DNA of 64,000 bases from Arcanobacterium bovis (GTDB lineage: Bacteria; Actinomycetota; Actinomycetes; Actinomycetales; Actinomycetaceae): assembly GCF_004331995.1 (NCBI RefSeq), contig NZ_SJDT01000002.1:366122-430121 (forward strand), given 5' to 3'. Made by a program: the position numbers and the translations under genes. This document shows, piece by piece, positions 52,366 through 61,431 of this stretch; the stretch's first letter is position 1; every line of letters starts with the position of its first letter. Below the pieces are notes generated by a model. The model did not search any database and was not told the DNA's origin. It saw nothing but the letters and a program-made list of their open reading frames with translations.

Positions 52366-54063
52366 TTATGTTGCCATAGTTGAGGCGCGAAGTAGTTCAG
52401 CGGCGTGTGTGCGTGCCGCCTCAGAATCTTCATGACCTGAGAGCATGCGTGCCAGCTCTCGCTCCCGCTCACCTGCATCGATAAGTCGAACTTGAGTAAC
52501 AGTTGAACTACGCTCGGTTTGTTTGTCTACCACCACGTGAGCAGTCGCGTGCGCAGCTACCTGCGCCAAATGTGTAACCACCAAGACCTGGGATTTCCTG
52601 CTCAACATCGCCAATCGTTCACCGATTGACAGCGCCGTCTTGCCACCGATTCCCGCATCAACTTCATCAAAAATAAAGGTATGATCCGCATCACTTAAAC
52701 CGCGCGAAAGAGTCACTTCCAATGCCAACATGAGCCGCGAGAGTTCACCGCCAGAGGCCGTTGTGGCGAGTTTTCCCGCCTTTGCACCATTATGCGGTGT
52801 GAGCAGAAACTCGATTGAATCGACTCCATCTTTAGTAGGTTGGTCGAGTTTAGTTATAGCAACGGTAAAAATTGCATCCTTCATCGCTAAATTTTGCAGT
52901 TCGACTGTCACTTCTTTTTCGAGTCGTTTTGCCGCAGCAATACGTTGTTCCGATACTTGCAATGCCAAACTCATCAGCTCTGAATACGATGCGCTACAGT
53001 CACGTTCAAGCTGTTCAATATGCGCTTGTGGATCGGCAAGCTCGTTCAGCTGAATACGCGCATCCTCACGCCGCTGCAAAAGTGTTGGAATATCCATCGA
53101 TAGTTCCCGTTGAATTGCACGCAACTGCGCACGGCGCTCATGAATCTCATTGAGCCGTTCGGGATCAACATCAATTGTTTCAACAATCATCCCAAGTTGG
53201 TTAACTACTTCGGAAGCGATTTCGGAAGAATGCGAGAGCGCCTGGGCTAAGTTCTGCAATTCCGAATCATCGGATTTTCCGAGTATATGAGCTGAGGAGT
53301 CGAGTAGATTTAAAGCGCCTTGTTGCGATTCGTCACCTGAGAGTGCCCACAATGAGTGAGCAATTGCTTGTCGGAGGCTTTCAACATTTTCTAGACGCAG
53401 CAATTCATTTTTGAGCGCATCGTCTTCGCCAATCTCGGGCTCGGTAGCGTCAATACGTTTTATCAAGGCTTCCAAAGCTAAGCGCTCAGTACCAGCAGAT
53501 TCGGCACGTTCTTTCGCATGTTCAACGTCTTTCAACAATTTTTGATACGTCGCCCATTGCTTCGCATACGTCTGTTCTAGATCTGAACCCGAAATATTCG
53601 CGTATTGATCGAGAGCTGCCCTGTGTTGAATCGGTGATGCCAAGCGGAGTTGATCTGCCTGTCCATGTACAGTCACAAGATGTTGAGCGATATTGACCAG
53701 CGTGCTCACCGGAACCGAGGCACCGCCAATAAATGCCCGCGACCTGCCCTTACTCAGAACATGGCGAGAGACGATAACTGATGCACCGTCGTCGTCACTT
53801 TCTACATGACCACCGGCATCTTCTACCATCGCGATTACCGGCGAATCCGAGTTCACCCGAAAGACGCCTTCCACCACTGCTCGCTCAGCGCCAAGCCGCA
53901 CCTTATTGGCATCGGCCTTGCCACCCATAAGCAAGTCGAGCGATGTCAGAGCCATTGTTTTACCCGCACCGGTCTCACCCGTGACCGCAGTCATTCCGGC
54001 ACCGAGAAACAGATGTGCCTCTTCGATTACGCCAAGATCGCGTATATTCAATTCTTCTATCAT
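52366..54063 (-). CDS. recN: DNA repair protein RecN
   Basis: 565 aa from ATG 54063 (MIEELNIRDLGVIEEAHL), overlapping nadK by 4 nt. SMC-like ATPase: Walker A GETGAGKT (residues 31-38), a long coiled coil (about 150-380), signature ASGGELSRLMLALE and Walker B TFIFDEVDAGIGGKTA near the C-terminus. It acts at double-strand breaks. It is often SOS regulated, but here it lies inside an operon and I see no LexA box nearby. Confidence 0.95.
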   Translation of the reverse strand: MIEELNIRDLGVIEEAHLFLGAGMTAVTGETGAGKTMALTSLDLLMGGKADANKVRLGAERAVVEGVFRVNSDSPVIAMVEDAGGHVESDDDGASVIVSRHVLSKGRSRAFIGGASVPVSTLVNIAQHLVTVHGQADQLRLASPIQHRAALDQYANISGSDLEQTYAKQWATYQKLLKDVEHAKERAESAGTERLALEALIKRIDATEPEIGEDDALKNELLRLENVESLRQAIAHSLWALSGDESQQGALNLLDSSAHILGKSDDSELQNLAQALSHSSEIASEVVNQLGMIVETIDVDPERLNEIHERRAQLRAIQRELSMDIPTLLQRREDARIQLNELADPQAHIEQLERDCSASYSELMSLALQVSEQRIAAAKRLEKEVTVELQNLAMKDAIFTVAITKLDQPTKDGVDSIEFLLTPHNGAKAGKLATTASGGELSRLMLALEVTLSRGLSDADHTFIFDEVDAGIGGKTALSIGERLAMLSRKSQVLVVTHLAQVAAHATAHVVVDKQTERSSTVTQVRLIDAGERERELARMLSGHEDSEAARTHAAELLRASTMAT

Positions 54064-54902
54064 GGAAGATCTTCCCGTCGATTTCGCCAACCCTGAACAG
54101 GTAAATCGAATTTTGCAACAAGGCGACCCGAGAATGGCGTATTATGAATACGCGCTAAGCGCACTGGCTTTGCGCCGCGTCGCACGTTAATAACCGAGCC
54201 TTCGGGAGCTTCAATACAGCGACGCCCATCACACCACACCAGCGCATTGTCGGCACGAATTTGCACATCGAGTTCAGATGCTGGGCCAACTACCATCGGC
54301 CGCGTAAACAGTGCATGTGCTGCCACCGGTACAAGCAAAATCGCTTCGACGTTCGGCCACACAATTGGGCCACCAGCAGAGAAATTATACGCAGTAGAGC
54401 CAGTGGGAGTGGACATAAGCACTGCATCCGCTTTGAAAGACGACACTCCCCTTCCGTCCACTGCCAGATCGGTTTCGATCATGCGCGAACTGGCATCTTT
54501 TTCTACTGATGTTTCGTTCAGAGCCCAGCTACGCTCTACGGTTCCGTCTGGACGCCGAACGACGACGTCGATGGTCATGCGTTGGTCTACAGTCCAGCAG
54601 CGACCAGCTATCGCAGACACTAGATCGGATAGTGAATCTGGCTCTGCTTCTGCCAAAAAGCCGACATGTCCGTAATTGATGCCAATAACTGGAATATCGC
54701 ACTCACGCGTTTTTTCCACGGCCCGCAGTATTGTTCCATCGCCGCCAAAAACCACCACGAGTTCAGCGTGTGAAAAATTAGCTCCAGAATCAATATCGAT
54801 TACATCGAATCCAGCTGCAGTCATCTCGGTTTCGAATGCACGTACCGATTCAAGAATGTCAGCACGCGAAGCGTGTTTGAGCAACGCAACCTGCCGTTTC
54901 AT
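54060..54902 (-). CDS. nadK: NAD kinase NadK
   Basis: 280 aa, phosphorylates NAD to NADP. Motifs: VVFGGDGTILRAV (about residue 52), NETSVEKDASSRMIE (about 130) and STPTGSTAYNFSAGGPIV (about 170). It is coupled to recN downstream and tlyA upstream by 4-nt overlaps. The same tlyA-nadK-recN order is seen in Mycobacterium. Confidence 0.96.
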   Translation of the reverse strand: MKRQVALLKHASRADILESVRAFETEMTAAGFDVIDIDSGANFSHAELVVVFGGDGTILRAVEKTRECDIPVIGINYGHVGFLAEAEPDSLSDLVSAIAGRCWTVDQRMTIDVVVRRPDGTVERSWALNETSVEKDASSRMIETDLAVDGRGVSSFKADAVLMSTPTGSTAYNFSAGGPIVWPNVEAILLVPVAAHALFTRPMVVGPASELDVQIRADNALVWCDGRRCIEAPEGSVINVRRGAKPVRLARIHNTPFSGRLVAKFDLPVQGWRNRREDLP

Positions 54903-55738
54903 CGCGCCTCGCTTTCGTCATGCATGGCAGGACCACGCGAAACTGCGAGCCTCACCATTTCTTCAACGCTACTGATATCAGCACTACCTTCAGTTTTGCT
55001 CATATAGAGGAAATATTCAACGTTGCCAGCAGGCCCAGGAAGCGGTGAGGGTGCCACATCAATAATTTGCAAAGAAGCGCCAATCGCAGATTGTGCAACA
55101 GCCAGCACAGACTCAACGTGCAGACGTGGATCGCGCACTACACCGCCCGATCCTAGGCGCTCTTTGCCTACTTCAAACTGAGGTTTAACCATCAACAAGA
55201 ACTCGGCATCTGCCGAACTCACTCGGACGAGAGCAGGAATAACTAGGCTCAATGAGATAAACGATAAATCGCCAACCACAAGACTGGGAGCAGGCGCAAC
55301 CAGCTCAGGTTCTAGTGTGCGCACATTGGTGCGTTCGAGCACTTCAACACGTGAATCTTCTCGAAGCCTCCACAAGAGTTGACCATACCCAACATCGACT
55401 GCGACCACACTCTGAGCTCCACGCCTGAGCAATACATCAGTGAAACCACCAGTCGAAGCACCCGCATCTAGAGCACGCCGTCCGGTAATAATCGGCGCAC
55501 GCTCCGCCAAGTATTCCAGCGCTCCGAGCAATTTGTATGCGCCTCGCGAGGCATAATTATCTGTGTCAATTGCCTTAACCACAACTGCCTGTGCTGGATC
55601 TATTTGGCGTGCTGGCTTTGTGACCTCTGCGCCATCAACCCACACATTTCCCGCTTGAATAAGCTGCGTTGCTTCGGCACGAGATTTCGCCAAACCACGC
55701 CGAACTAGTTCAGCGTCTATTCGGATAAGTTTTGCCAT
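54899..55738 (-). CDS. tlyA: TlyA rRNA 2'-O-methyltransferase (hemolysin-like)
   Basis: 279 aa. An S4 RNA-binding domain at residues 1-60 (LIRIDAELVRRGLAKSRAEA, VDGAEV) is followed by an FtsJ-like methyltransferase with ALDAGASTGGFTDVLLRRGA, VVAVDVGYGQL and LVVGDLSFISLSL. In Mycobacterium TlyA methylates 16S C1409 and 23S C1920 and affects capreomycin sensitivity. It overlaps the small upstream ORF stop by one base. Confidence 0.94.
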   Translation of the reverse strand: MAKLIRIDAELVRRGLAKSRAEATQLIQAGNVWVDGAEVTKPARQIDPAQAVVVKAIDTDNYASRGAYKLLGALEYLAERAPIITGRRALDAGASTGGFTDVLLRRGAQSVVAVDVGYGQLLWRLREDSRVEVLERTNVRTLEPELVAPAPSLVVGDLSFISLSLVIPALVRVSSADAEFLLMVKPQFEVGKERLGSGGVVRDPRLHVESVLAVAQSAIGASLQIIDVAPSPLPGPAGNVEYFLYMSKTEGSADISSVEEMVRLAVSRGPAMHDESEAR

Positions 55739-55917
55739 TATGCTTGTGCCCGATTCAGTTCTGAAACCAACTCTTGATGAACCTTTTCGAGCGCTTCTAT
55801 TTGCTCGTTGGTATCAAGATCGTCAAGATGATCTAGGATCAACTGCGGATCAATTCGCGGTGTTGGCACGCTCGGCTTCATCTGTTGGTTCACGAGCTTC
55901 CTCTCTCCTTGATCCAC
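55738..55917 (-). CDS. Small protein preceding tlyA (Rv1693-like position)
   Basis: About 59 aa from GTG 55917 (VDQGERKLVNQQMKPSV), with GGAG 8 nt upstream. GTG 55890 (50 aa) or ATG 55878 are alternatives. The conserved-looking part is RIDPQLILDHLDDLDTNEQ followed by an amphipathic helix (IEALEKVHQELVSELN). A short protein of similar size is found directly before tlyA in Mycobacterium. No function is known. TAGTAT at 55937-55942 may be its -10. Confidence 0.75.
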   Translation of the reverse strand: MDQGERKLVNQQMKPSVPTPRIDPQLILDHLDDLDTNEQIEALEKVHQELVSELNRAQA

Positions 55918-56021
55918 ACGATATTCTCCTTCGATGATACTAGACCACGAAGCTCGAAACCTACCATCACCGCCGATGTGGGAAAAGTTTACACATGGGA
56001 TAACTGTGGACATCTACATGT

Positions 56022-56042
56022 CTGATGCATGTCCAGCATCAG
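56022..56042. repeat. Small perfect hairpin between HAD gene and tlyA operon
   Basis: CTGATGC, 7-nt loop ATGTCCA, GCATCAG. It lies in the 187-nt gap between the HAD stop and the small ORF, with a further GGACAT...ATGTCC pairing next to it. No T-run follows; it could be a weak terminator or attenuator. Confidence 0.45.
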
Positions 56043-56104
56043 TTGTTAATAATCAGTTCTTGACAGCCCAAATTCTGCTAACTTGCTCAAGTACCACTCG
56101 ATAC

Positions 56105-57163
56105 TTAGTTCGTTACGACGAACTTCGGCAGCACCGGCAAAGCCGCTCTCTCTGATGTGCAATCAGCTATTTGCCACAGCAAATGGGCTAATGCACGGTA
56201 CGCATTGACCGTTATCGCTACTTCGGATTCTTCTGCAACGCCACTGCACACAACACCATCGACTCGTAGCTCATGCTTCGAAATCTCAACTGTTGAGTCA
56301 AGACACCGTGCCTGTCCTTCACCAGTATGTGCGTCCACCTCGGTTTTCACCTGCGGGTACGGCACCAGCAAATCTCGAAGATCGACCGCTAAGTACTTCG
56401 GCCGTTCCGCTGGCGGTGCCAGCATGACTTCTCGTGCGTCATTCACGCCGGTCAACACATGCATCGACGGTATCGAGCTAGCATTTGCCCCACGAATATC
56501 AGTGTCGAGCCGGTCACCAATCGCCAATGGATTTTCCGCCATGCACATCTGCTGTGCAGCTTGGTAAATAAACGCCTCTGGTTTCCCCGAGCTGATAACA
56601 GGTGCGCCCGTTGCATTGCGTACAGCGGCAACGAACGAACCATTCCCAATGGTTTCACCTCGTTCAGTGGGCAAAGTTGCGTCCAAATTGGTCGCGAAAT
56701 GCTGTGCCCCTTTTTTGATCGCAAGCACCGCTTCGGAAAGTTGCGCCCAACCAATTGAATTCGCCCAGCCTTGTACTACCGCAACCGGATCGTCGTCGGC
56801 CGATTTTACGACGTCGAATCCCTCGTTTCGTAAGGCAGTAAACACGCCTTCGCCGCCGAGCGCCAAGATTTTCGACGACGACGGAAAATGCTCACGCACC
56901 CGCCTCGCAGTAGCTTGCGCGGAGGTCAGTACCTGCTCGTCATTAGTTGACAAGCCAAGCGATGTCAGTTGTGCTGCCACCGAGTCTGGAACACGCGAAG
57001 AATTGTTGGTGATATAGAGCAACTGCTTGTTCTCAGCTCGCATACAATTGAGTGTTTCAATCGCATTTTTTACCGGCTGCGCGCCGAGATAGCAAACGCC
57101 ATCCAGATCAAGCATGAGGCAGTCAAAATCGTCTACGAGCCTATTCTGAGCATTTGCTATCAT
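56105..57163 (-). CDS. NagD-like HAD hydrolase (Rv1692 position)
   Basis: 352 aa from ATG 57163 (the frame to 57274 runs into the preceding gene). HAD type IIA: CLMLDLDGVCYLGAQPV near residue 14, LLYITNNSSRVPDSVA, and late motifs SSGKPEAFIYQAA and LAIGDRLDTDIRGANAS. A further ~90 residues follow the HAD core and may be an extra domain, since homologues of this locus are about 350 long. Rv1692 was described as a glycerol-3-phosphate phosphatase; that is a plausible activity here and fits the ugp-like transporter nearby. Confidence 0.88.
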   Translation of the reverse strand: MIANAQNRLVDDFDCLMLDLDGVCYLGAQPVKNAIETLNCMRAENKQLLYITNNSSRVPDSVAAQLTSLGLSTNDEQVLTSAQATARRVREHFPSSSKILALGGEGVFTALRNEGFDVVKSADDDPVAVVQGWANSIGWAQLSEAVLAIKKGAQHFATNLDATLPTERGETIGNGSFVAAVRNATGAPVISSGKPEAFIYQAAQQMCMAENPLAIGDRLDTDIRGANASSIPSMHVLTGVNDAREVMLAPPAERPKYLAVDLRDLLVPYPQVKTEVDAHTGEGQARCLDSTVEISKHELRVDGVVCSGVAEESEVAITVNAYRALAHLLWQIADCTSERAALPVLPKFVVTN

Positions 57164-57173
57164 CGCGCTACCG

Positions 57174-59144
57174 TCACTCTTGATGTGATTCTTCGTTCTG
57201 CTCGAGTTCATCGTCGTTAGCATCATCCGAGTCGTTGACGTCGAAATCGTCGTCGTCGAAATCTTCTTCCTCAAATTCCTCGTCTAGATCCATATCTTCG
57301 AGGTCGTCAAGATCGTCAAGATCCTCGATGTCCTCGTCGTCAAGCACATCGTCGTCATCTTCGGAATCGAACAGCTCCTCAAAACTTTCCTCAAACTCGG
57401 GATCAGTTTCTTCGGTATCAGCCACATCGGCGTCGTCCCAGTCCTCAGAGTCTTCAAACTCGGGCTCAAGTTCGGGTTCGATAACGGCATCGTCAAGCAC
57501 GTCGTCGAGGTCAAACACCATAGAAACATCTTCCGTGTTGCCTTCGTAAACCGACGTCCACTGCTCACGCAATTCTTTTGCTTCGTCGATGCGACCCAAT
57601 TCTTCGAGACGATCAGCTTTAACAAGTTCCACACGCGCGCCAAGTTCGCTGCTCAGATTTTGCACGAGGATCTTATTAAGCACTGCAAGACCCGCTTCAC
57701 TGTCGCCCATATCGGCTTTAGCTCCAGAAGCCACGATCGCAAGTTCGATCTTTGCATCGGCATCAAGACGAGCAAGCGGAATACCCTCGATGAAGCGAAG
57801 TGCCTTTTCCGAGCGTCCAAGGCCACGCTCCGCATCAGCTTCAATTGCGACATGCGAAAAATCGTCGCTCATTCTACGGTAAGTGCGCAGCTCAGAGAGT
57901 GCTTCCGCATAGCGCTCAGTAACATAAGCAGTCAGGCCCAGTGCTTCGCGAACCACGTCAATTCGAGCAGCACGAGAGAATGCAGCCTTTGCATGCTGGT
58001 AAGCAACTTCTGGATCAATGTCCATCATTTCGCCAGCATATGCGAGGTGACGTGCCACAACCTCACTATTTTCTTTATTCAGATTACGCAAGTGTTGGCG
58101 CGTTGAGGCGTCAAGCGATTCAGCAGTAATTGATTCAGGAATATCGTATTGAAGACGGTGCAGTTGCGTACGCTCCGATACTTCGTATTCTTTGTTGGGT
58201 GAGTCGGAACGATCATTAAAACGTCCGTTGCGTTCTTCTCCCCGGTTGTTGCCACGACGGCGGTCGTCACGGAAGCCACCACGGCGATCATCACGTCGGT
58301 CATTGTCGCGACGGCCGCGCGAATCGCGATCCTCCCAACGGTTACCGCGGGATTCAAAACGATCATCACGACGACGATCCCCACCAAATCCACCGCGGCG
58401 ATCATCATCACGACGTGGACGCGAATCACGATCCTCCCAACGCCGACCACCACGATCATCACGGCGCTCGTCACGGAAACCACCACGGGACTCAAAACGA
58501 TCATCACGACGACGATCATCGTCACGACGTCCACGGAAGCCCCGATCGTCACGGAAACCACCACGACGATCGTCACGGAAACCAGCACGACGGTCATCAC
58601 GTCGGTCGTTATCACGGAAACCGCGTGAACCGCCGTCTTCCCAACGCCGTCCACCACGATCATCACGGAAACCACCACGGGACTCAAAACGATCATCACG
58701 ACGACGATCCCCACCAAAACCACCACGACGATCATCGTCACGACGTGGACGCGAATCGCGATCCTCCCAACGTCGATTTCCGTCGCGGCGCTCATTACGA
58801 TCATTATTCCTGTCGTCGCGGAAACCACCACGGCGGTCGTCACGTCGGTCATTATCACGGTAGCCGCGCGAATCGCCGTCTTCCCAACGCCGGCCACCAC
58901 GATTATCATCACGACGATCATTACGGAAACCACCACGGGACTCAAAACGATCATCACGACGACGATCCCCACCAAAACCACCACGACGATCATCGTCACG
59001 ACGACCACGGAAATCACGATCACCCGAGCGGTTATTACGGCGGTCATCACGGAAACCACCACGACGTTCTGAGGCGGACTGCCAACCGGAGGACGGTCTT
59101 TCGCGACCATTGAACTTGCCATTATTTGTGTTATTTTCGGACAT
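57174..59144 (-). CDS. TPR-like protein with long Arg/Asp/Gly-rich repeats and acidic tail
   Basis: 656 aa in three parts. Residues about 10-310 are low-complexity R/D/G/F repeats of the type DDRRGGFRDDR, ESRGGFRDD, RRWEDRDSR, basic overall and disordered-looking. Residues about 320-530 form a helical domain with tandem TPR-like helices (AYAGEMMDIDPEVAYQHAKA, AYVTERYAEALSELRTYRR). The last ~120 residues are almost all Asp/Glu. The position before the NagD-like HAD matches Rv1691, a TPR-like protein without such an N-terminus. The repeats resemble RGG-box RNA-binding regions. GAGGAATAGT precedes the ATG. Function unknown. Confidence 0.85.
   Translation of the reverse strand: MSENNTNNGKFNGRERPSSGWQSASERRGGFRDDRRNNRSGDRDFRGRRDDDRRGGFGGDRRRDDRFESRGGFRNDRRDDNRGGRRWEDGDSRGYRDNDRRDDRRGGFRDDRNNDRNERRDGNRRWEDRDSRPRRDDDRRGGFGGDRRRDDRFESRGGFRDDRGGRRWEDGGSRGFRDNDRRDDRRAGFRDDRRGGFRDDRGFRGRRDDDRRRDDRFESRGGFRDERRDDRGGRRWEDRDSRPRRDDDRRGGFGGDRRRDDRFESRGNRWEDRDSRGRRDNDRRDDRRGGFRDDRRRGNNRGEERNGRFNDRSDSPNKEYEVSERTQLHRLQYDIPESITAESLDASTRQHLRNLNKENSEVVARHLAYAGEMMDIDPEVAYQHAKAAFSRAARIDVVREALGLTAYVTERYAEALSELRTYRRMSDDFSHVAIEADAERGLGRSEKALRFIEGIPLARLDADAKIELAIVASGAKADMGDSEAGLAVLNKILVQNLSSELGARVELVKADRLEELGRIDEAKELREQWTSVYEGNTEDVSMVFDLDDVLDDAVIEPELEPEFEDSEDWDDADVADTEETDPEFEESFEELFDSEDDDDVLDDEDIEDLDDLDDLEDMDLDEEFEEEDFDDDDFDVNDSDDANDDELEQNEESHQE
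58200..59100 (-). repeat. Imperfect tandem repeats encoding the Arg/Asp/Gly-rich region
   Basis: Units built on cgacgatcatcacga-type triplets, in longer blocks of roughly 150-230 bp that recur (compare segments starting near 58320, 58480, 58670 and 58910). All keep the reading frame of the 57174-59144 gene. This kind of DNA expands and contracts easily. Confidence 0.85.
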
Positions 59145-59209
59145 ACTATTCCTCGCGGTTTGTGTTGAGCGCAGTGCGCATATTCAGATTTGAAAAAACT
59201 AGTTTTAGA

Positions 59210-59225
59210 TACTGTCTACACAGTA
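59210..59225. promoter_or_regulatory. Operator-like palindrome upstream of the TPR-like gene
   Basis: TACTGT-CTAC-ACAGTA, a perfect 6-4-6 inverted repeat, next to a second palindrome AAAACTAGTTTT at 59195-59206. It is about 66 bp upstream of the TPR-like gene. Confidence 0.45.
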
Positions 59226-59438
59226 CCGTCTTCGGACGTAGAAATCCCACATTATTCGATGAAAATGACTTATCTCATCACAATCAGTGCCGATCACAAA
59301 TTTGTATATCAGGTTGCACAAACAGATGCGCGCCCGCATTCCGATTGCGATACTAGCGCACGTACCAGCAGGCTACTGAACTCGGGTACGAGAACAGAGT
59401 CAGCCACGTTCATGCAATCATTTACGCAAAAATAATCT

Positions 59439-59457
59439 TTTCGTTACCTTCACGAAA
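59439..59457 (+). promoter_or_regulatory. Operator-like palindrome upstream of ugpA
   Basis: TTTCGT-TACCTTC-ACGAAA, a perfect 6-7-6 inverted repeat that ends 34 bp before the ugpA start. It is a plausible repressor site for sugar-type control. Confidence 0.5.
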
Positions 59458-59491
59458 CTATCAGTTAATTTTTCCATATCACTATTGGCTT

Positions 59492-60511
59492 ATGCCGACG
59501 ACGATCTCCGAACAGGCGCACAAGCAACAGCAGATAGCTGGCGTACCTGACGATGGCTCGCAGCCTCGAAGCACTCAACTACGTGAACACGAACAAAACT
59601 CTGCGAAGGTGAAACCGCGGCTATTCAACAAATTGAAGCGCTACGATTCAGCAGAGATCGCCTTGGCTTGCCTCTTTTTGGTGCCAAATCTGATCTTCTT
59701 AATAGTTTTTACATATCGCCCACTCATCGACAATATTCGCTTGTCGTTCATGGACTGGAATATATCGGCGCCGATAGCCACGTTCGTTGGCTTGAGCAAT
59801 TATATTGAGTGGTTTACTGCAGATTCGACGGCAACCGTCCTGCTCAATACGCTCGTATTTACGACGTGCACGGTGATTGGATCGATGGTGCTAGGTCTAG
59901 TACTTGCACTTATCCTTGACCAAAAACTCATAGGGCGCAATGCGATACGTTCAATTGTCTTTGCACCGTATATTATTTCGGGTGCGGCAATCGGAATTGC
60001 TTTTCAATTCATTTTCGATCCGAGCGTCGGATTGATTTCTGATTTCTTGCATCGTCTCGGTTTGCCAAGCCCAGACTTCTATCAAGTCCCTGGCTGGGCA
60101 TTATTCATGGTGACCATTACATATATTTGGAAAAATCTCGGCTACACCTTCGTTATTTATTTGGCAGCTTTGCAAGCAAGACGCCGTGATCTCGACGAAG
60201 CCGCAGAAATCGACGGCGCATCACCCGCTCGTCGTTTCTTCAAGGTATTACTTCCGCAGTTGCGACCAACCTCGTTTTTCTTGTCAATCACTGTTTTATT
60301 GAATTCGATGCAAGTCTTTGACCTGATTAACGTCATGACCCGCGGTGGTCCGCAGGGCAATGGTACGACGACGATCGTCTACCAGATCTATCAAGAAACA
60401 TTCGTCAATACTCGCGCAGGTTACGGCGCCACGGTAGCAACAATTCTTTTCGTTATTCTGCTGGCAGTAACGCTGCTTCAGGTTCGCATCATGGAGAAAG
60501 GCGAGAAATAG
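59492..60511 (+). CDS. ugpA: CUT1 ABC transporter permease, UgpA-like
   Basis: 339 aa. A long polar N-terminal tail of ~55 residues is followed by six membrane segments. The ATPase-coupling EAA loop is DLDEAAEIDGASPARRFFKVLLPQLRP (about residue 230). The family brings in sugars, maltodextrins or glycerol-3-phosphate diesters. It is first of a four-gene unit in the order ugpA-ugpE-ugpB-ugpC, the same as in Mycobacterium. The start codon is preceded by CACTAT with a 6-nt gap, a weak leaderless candidate. Confidence 0.85.
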   Translation: MPTTISEQAHKQQQIAGVPDDGSQPRSTQLREHEQNSAKVKPRLFNKLKRYDSAEIALACLFLVPNLIFLIVFTYRPLIDNIRLSFMDWNISAPIATFVGLSNYIEWFTADSTATVLLNTLVFTTCTVIGSMVLGLVLALILDQKLIGRNAIRSIVFAPYIISGAAIGIAFQFIFDPSVGLISDFLHRLGLPSPDFYQVPGWALFMVTITYIWKNLGYTFVIYLAALQARRRDLDEAAEIDGASPARRFFKVLLPQLRPTSFFLSITVLLNSMQVFDLINVMTRGGPQGNGTTTIVYQIYQETFVNTRAGYGATVATILFVILLAVTLLQVRIMEKGEK

Positions 60512-61407
60512 TGCGGCACACTTTTTCGCTCAAACAAACAAATTCACCACATCATATCGACGACGAGTCGGTGCGCTTCGTGGGGCAATCTCGAGCGTTC
60601 ACTATCGTTGGCTACGTGGTGATGATCTTGGTTCTGCTCACGGTAATGATTCCGATCTATTGGATCGTTTTGGCGAGCGTCAAGACTCAAGGCGATATTT
60701 ACACGGCTCCTGCCACATACTTTCCACATCCTTTCACCACAGAGAACTACCGAACTGTTGCCACTGACATTCCACTATGGATGTACCTGCGTAATTCACT
60801 CATTCTCACTACGGTGCTATCCGCTTTGAAAATATTGCTTGGAGTATTTTCTGCTTATGCCTTAGCACTGTTGCGCTTCCCTGGCCGAAATCTGCTGTTT
60901 CTCGTAGTTATATCTGCGCTGATGGTGCCAAATCAGATCACGTTAATTTCAAATTATGCGCTGATATCTCAACTAGAATTGCGCAACACATTTTTGGGAA
61001 TAATCTTGCCGCTGGCTGGAACTGCTTTTGGAACATTTCTTATGCGCAATCATTTTCTATCGCTTCCTAAAGAAGTGATAGAAGCTGCCCGAATGGATGG
61101 AGCCGGTCCTTTCAAGTTGCTTTGGAGAGTTGTATTGCCAATGTCGTGGCCCACCTTGTCGGCATTTGCGCTGATCACAATTGTCAACGACTGGAACGAG
61201 TACTTGTGGCCGTTCTTGATGTCGGAAGACGAACGAACCGCCCCTATCCAGATCGGTTTAACGTTCCTTCAAAACAACGAAGGAATCACCAACTGGGGTC
61301 CAGTCATGGCAGGCACTGTGCTCGCCGTCATTCCAGTTTTGATCGTGTTTTTGATCCTTCAAAAGAATCTGATCAAAGGTCTAACTTCCGGAGCAGTCAA
61401 AGGCTGA
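60511..61407 (+). CDS. ugpE: CUT1 ABC transporter permease, UgpE-like
   Basis: 298 aa, six membrane segments. The EAA loop is EVIEAARMDGAGPFKLLWRVVLPMSWP (about residue 190). The motif LITIVNDWNEYLWPFLMS is strongly typical of UgpE-like permeases. GTG start; the first base is shared with the ugpA stop (TAGTG). The N-terminal 35 residues are polar. It pairs with the preceding permease. Confidence 0.87.
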   Translation: MRHTFSLKQTNSPHHIDDESVRFVGQSRAFTIVGYVVMILVLLTVMIPIYWIVLASVKTQGDIYTAPATYFPHPFTTENYRTVATDIPLWMYLRNSLILTTVLSALKILLGVFSAYALALLRFPGRNLLFLVVISALMVPNQITLISNYALISQLELRNTFLGIILPLAGTAFGTFLMRNHFLSLPKEVIEAARMDGAGPFKLLWRVVLPMSWPTLSAFALITIVNDWNEYLWPFLMSEDERTAPIQIGLTFLQNNEGITNWGPVMAGTVLAVIPVLIVFLILQKNLIKGLTSGAVKG

Positions 61408-61431
61408 ACCGGGTTTTCAAAAGGAGAATAA

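Larger units (their letters stand above)
59145..59491. other. Divergent intergenic region between TPR-like gene and ugpA
   Basis: 347 bp. It contains the palindromes 59195-59206, 59210-59225 and 59439-59457, and no credible ORF. The two promoters should lie here, but clear -35/-10 pairs are not obvious. Confidence 0.65.

Noticed and set aside
58200..59100. CRISPR-like repeat array
   Set aside because: The repeats are imperfect, in frame with a coding gene, with no constant repeat/spacer pattern and no cas genes.
58079..59122. Long ORFs overlapping the repeat gene in other frames (347 aa minus-strand 58079-59122; plus-strand 58192-58863 and 58415-59113)
   Set aside because: They follow from the triplet-repetitive DNA of the 57174-59144 gene; their products are strings of V/I/T, R/S/P or H/D without domains.
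59190..59435. 81-aa plus-strand ORF before ugpA
   Set aside because: No ribosome site, no family marks, and it covers palindromes likely to be regulatory.
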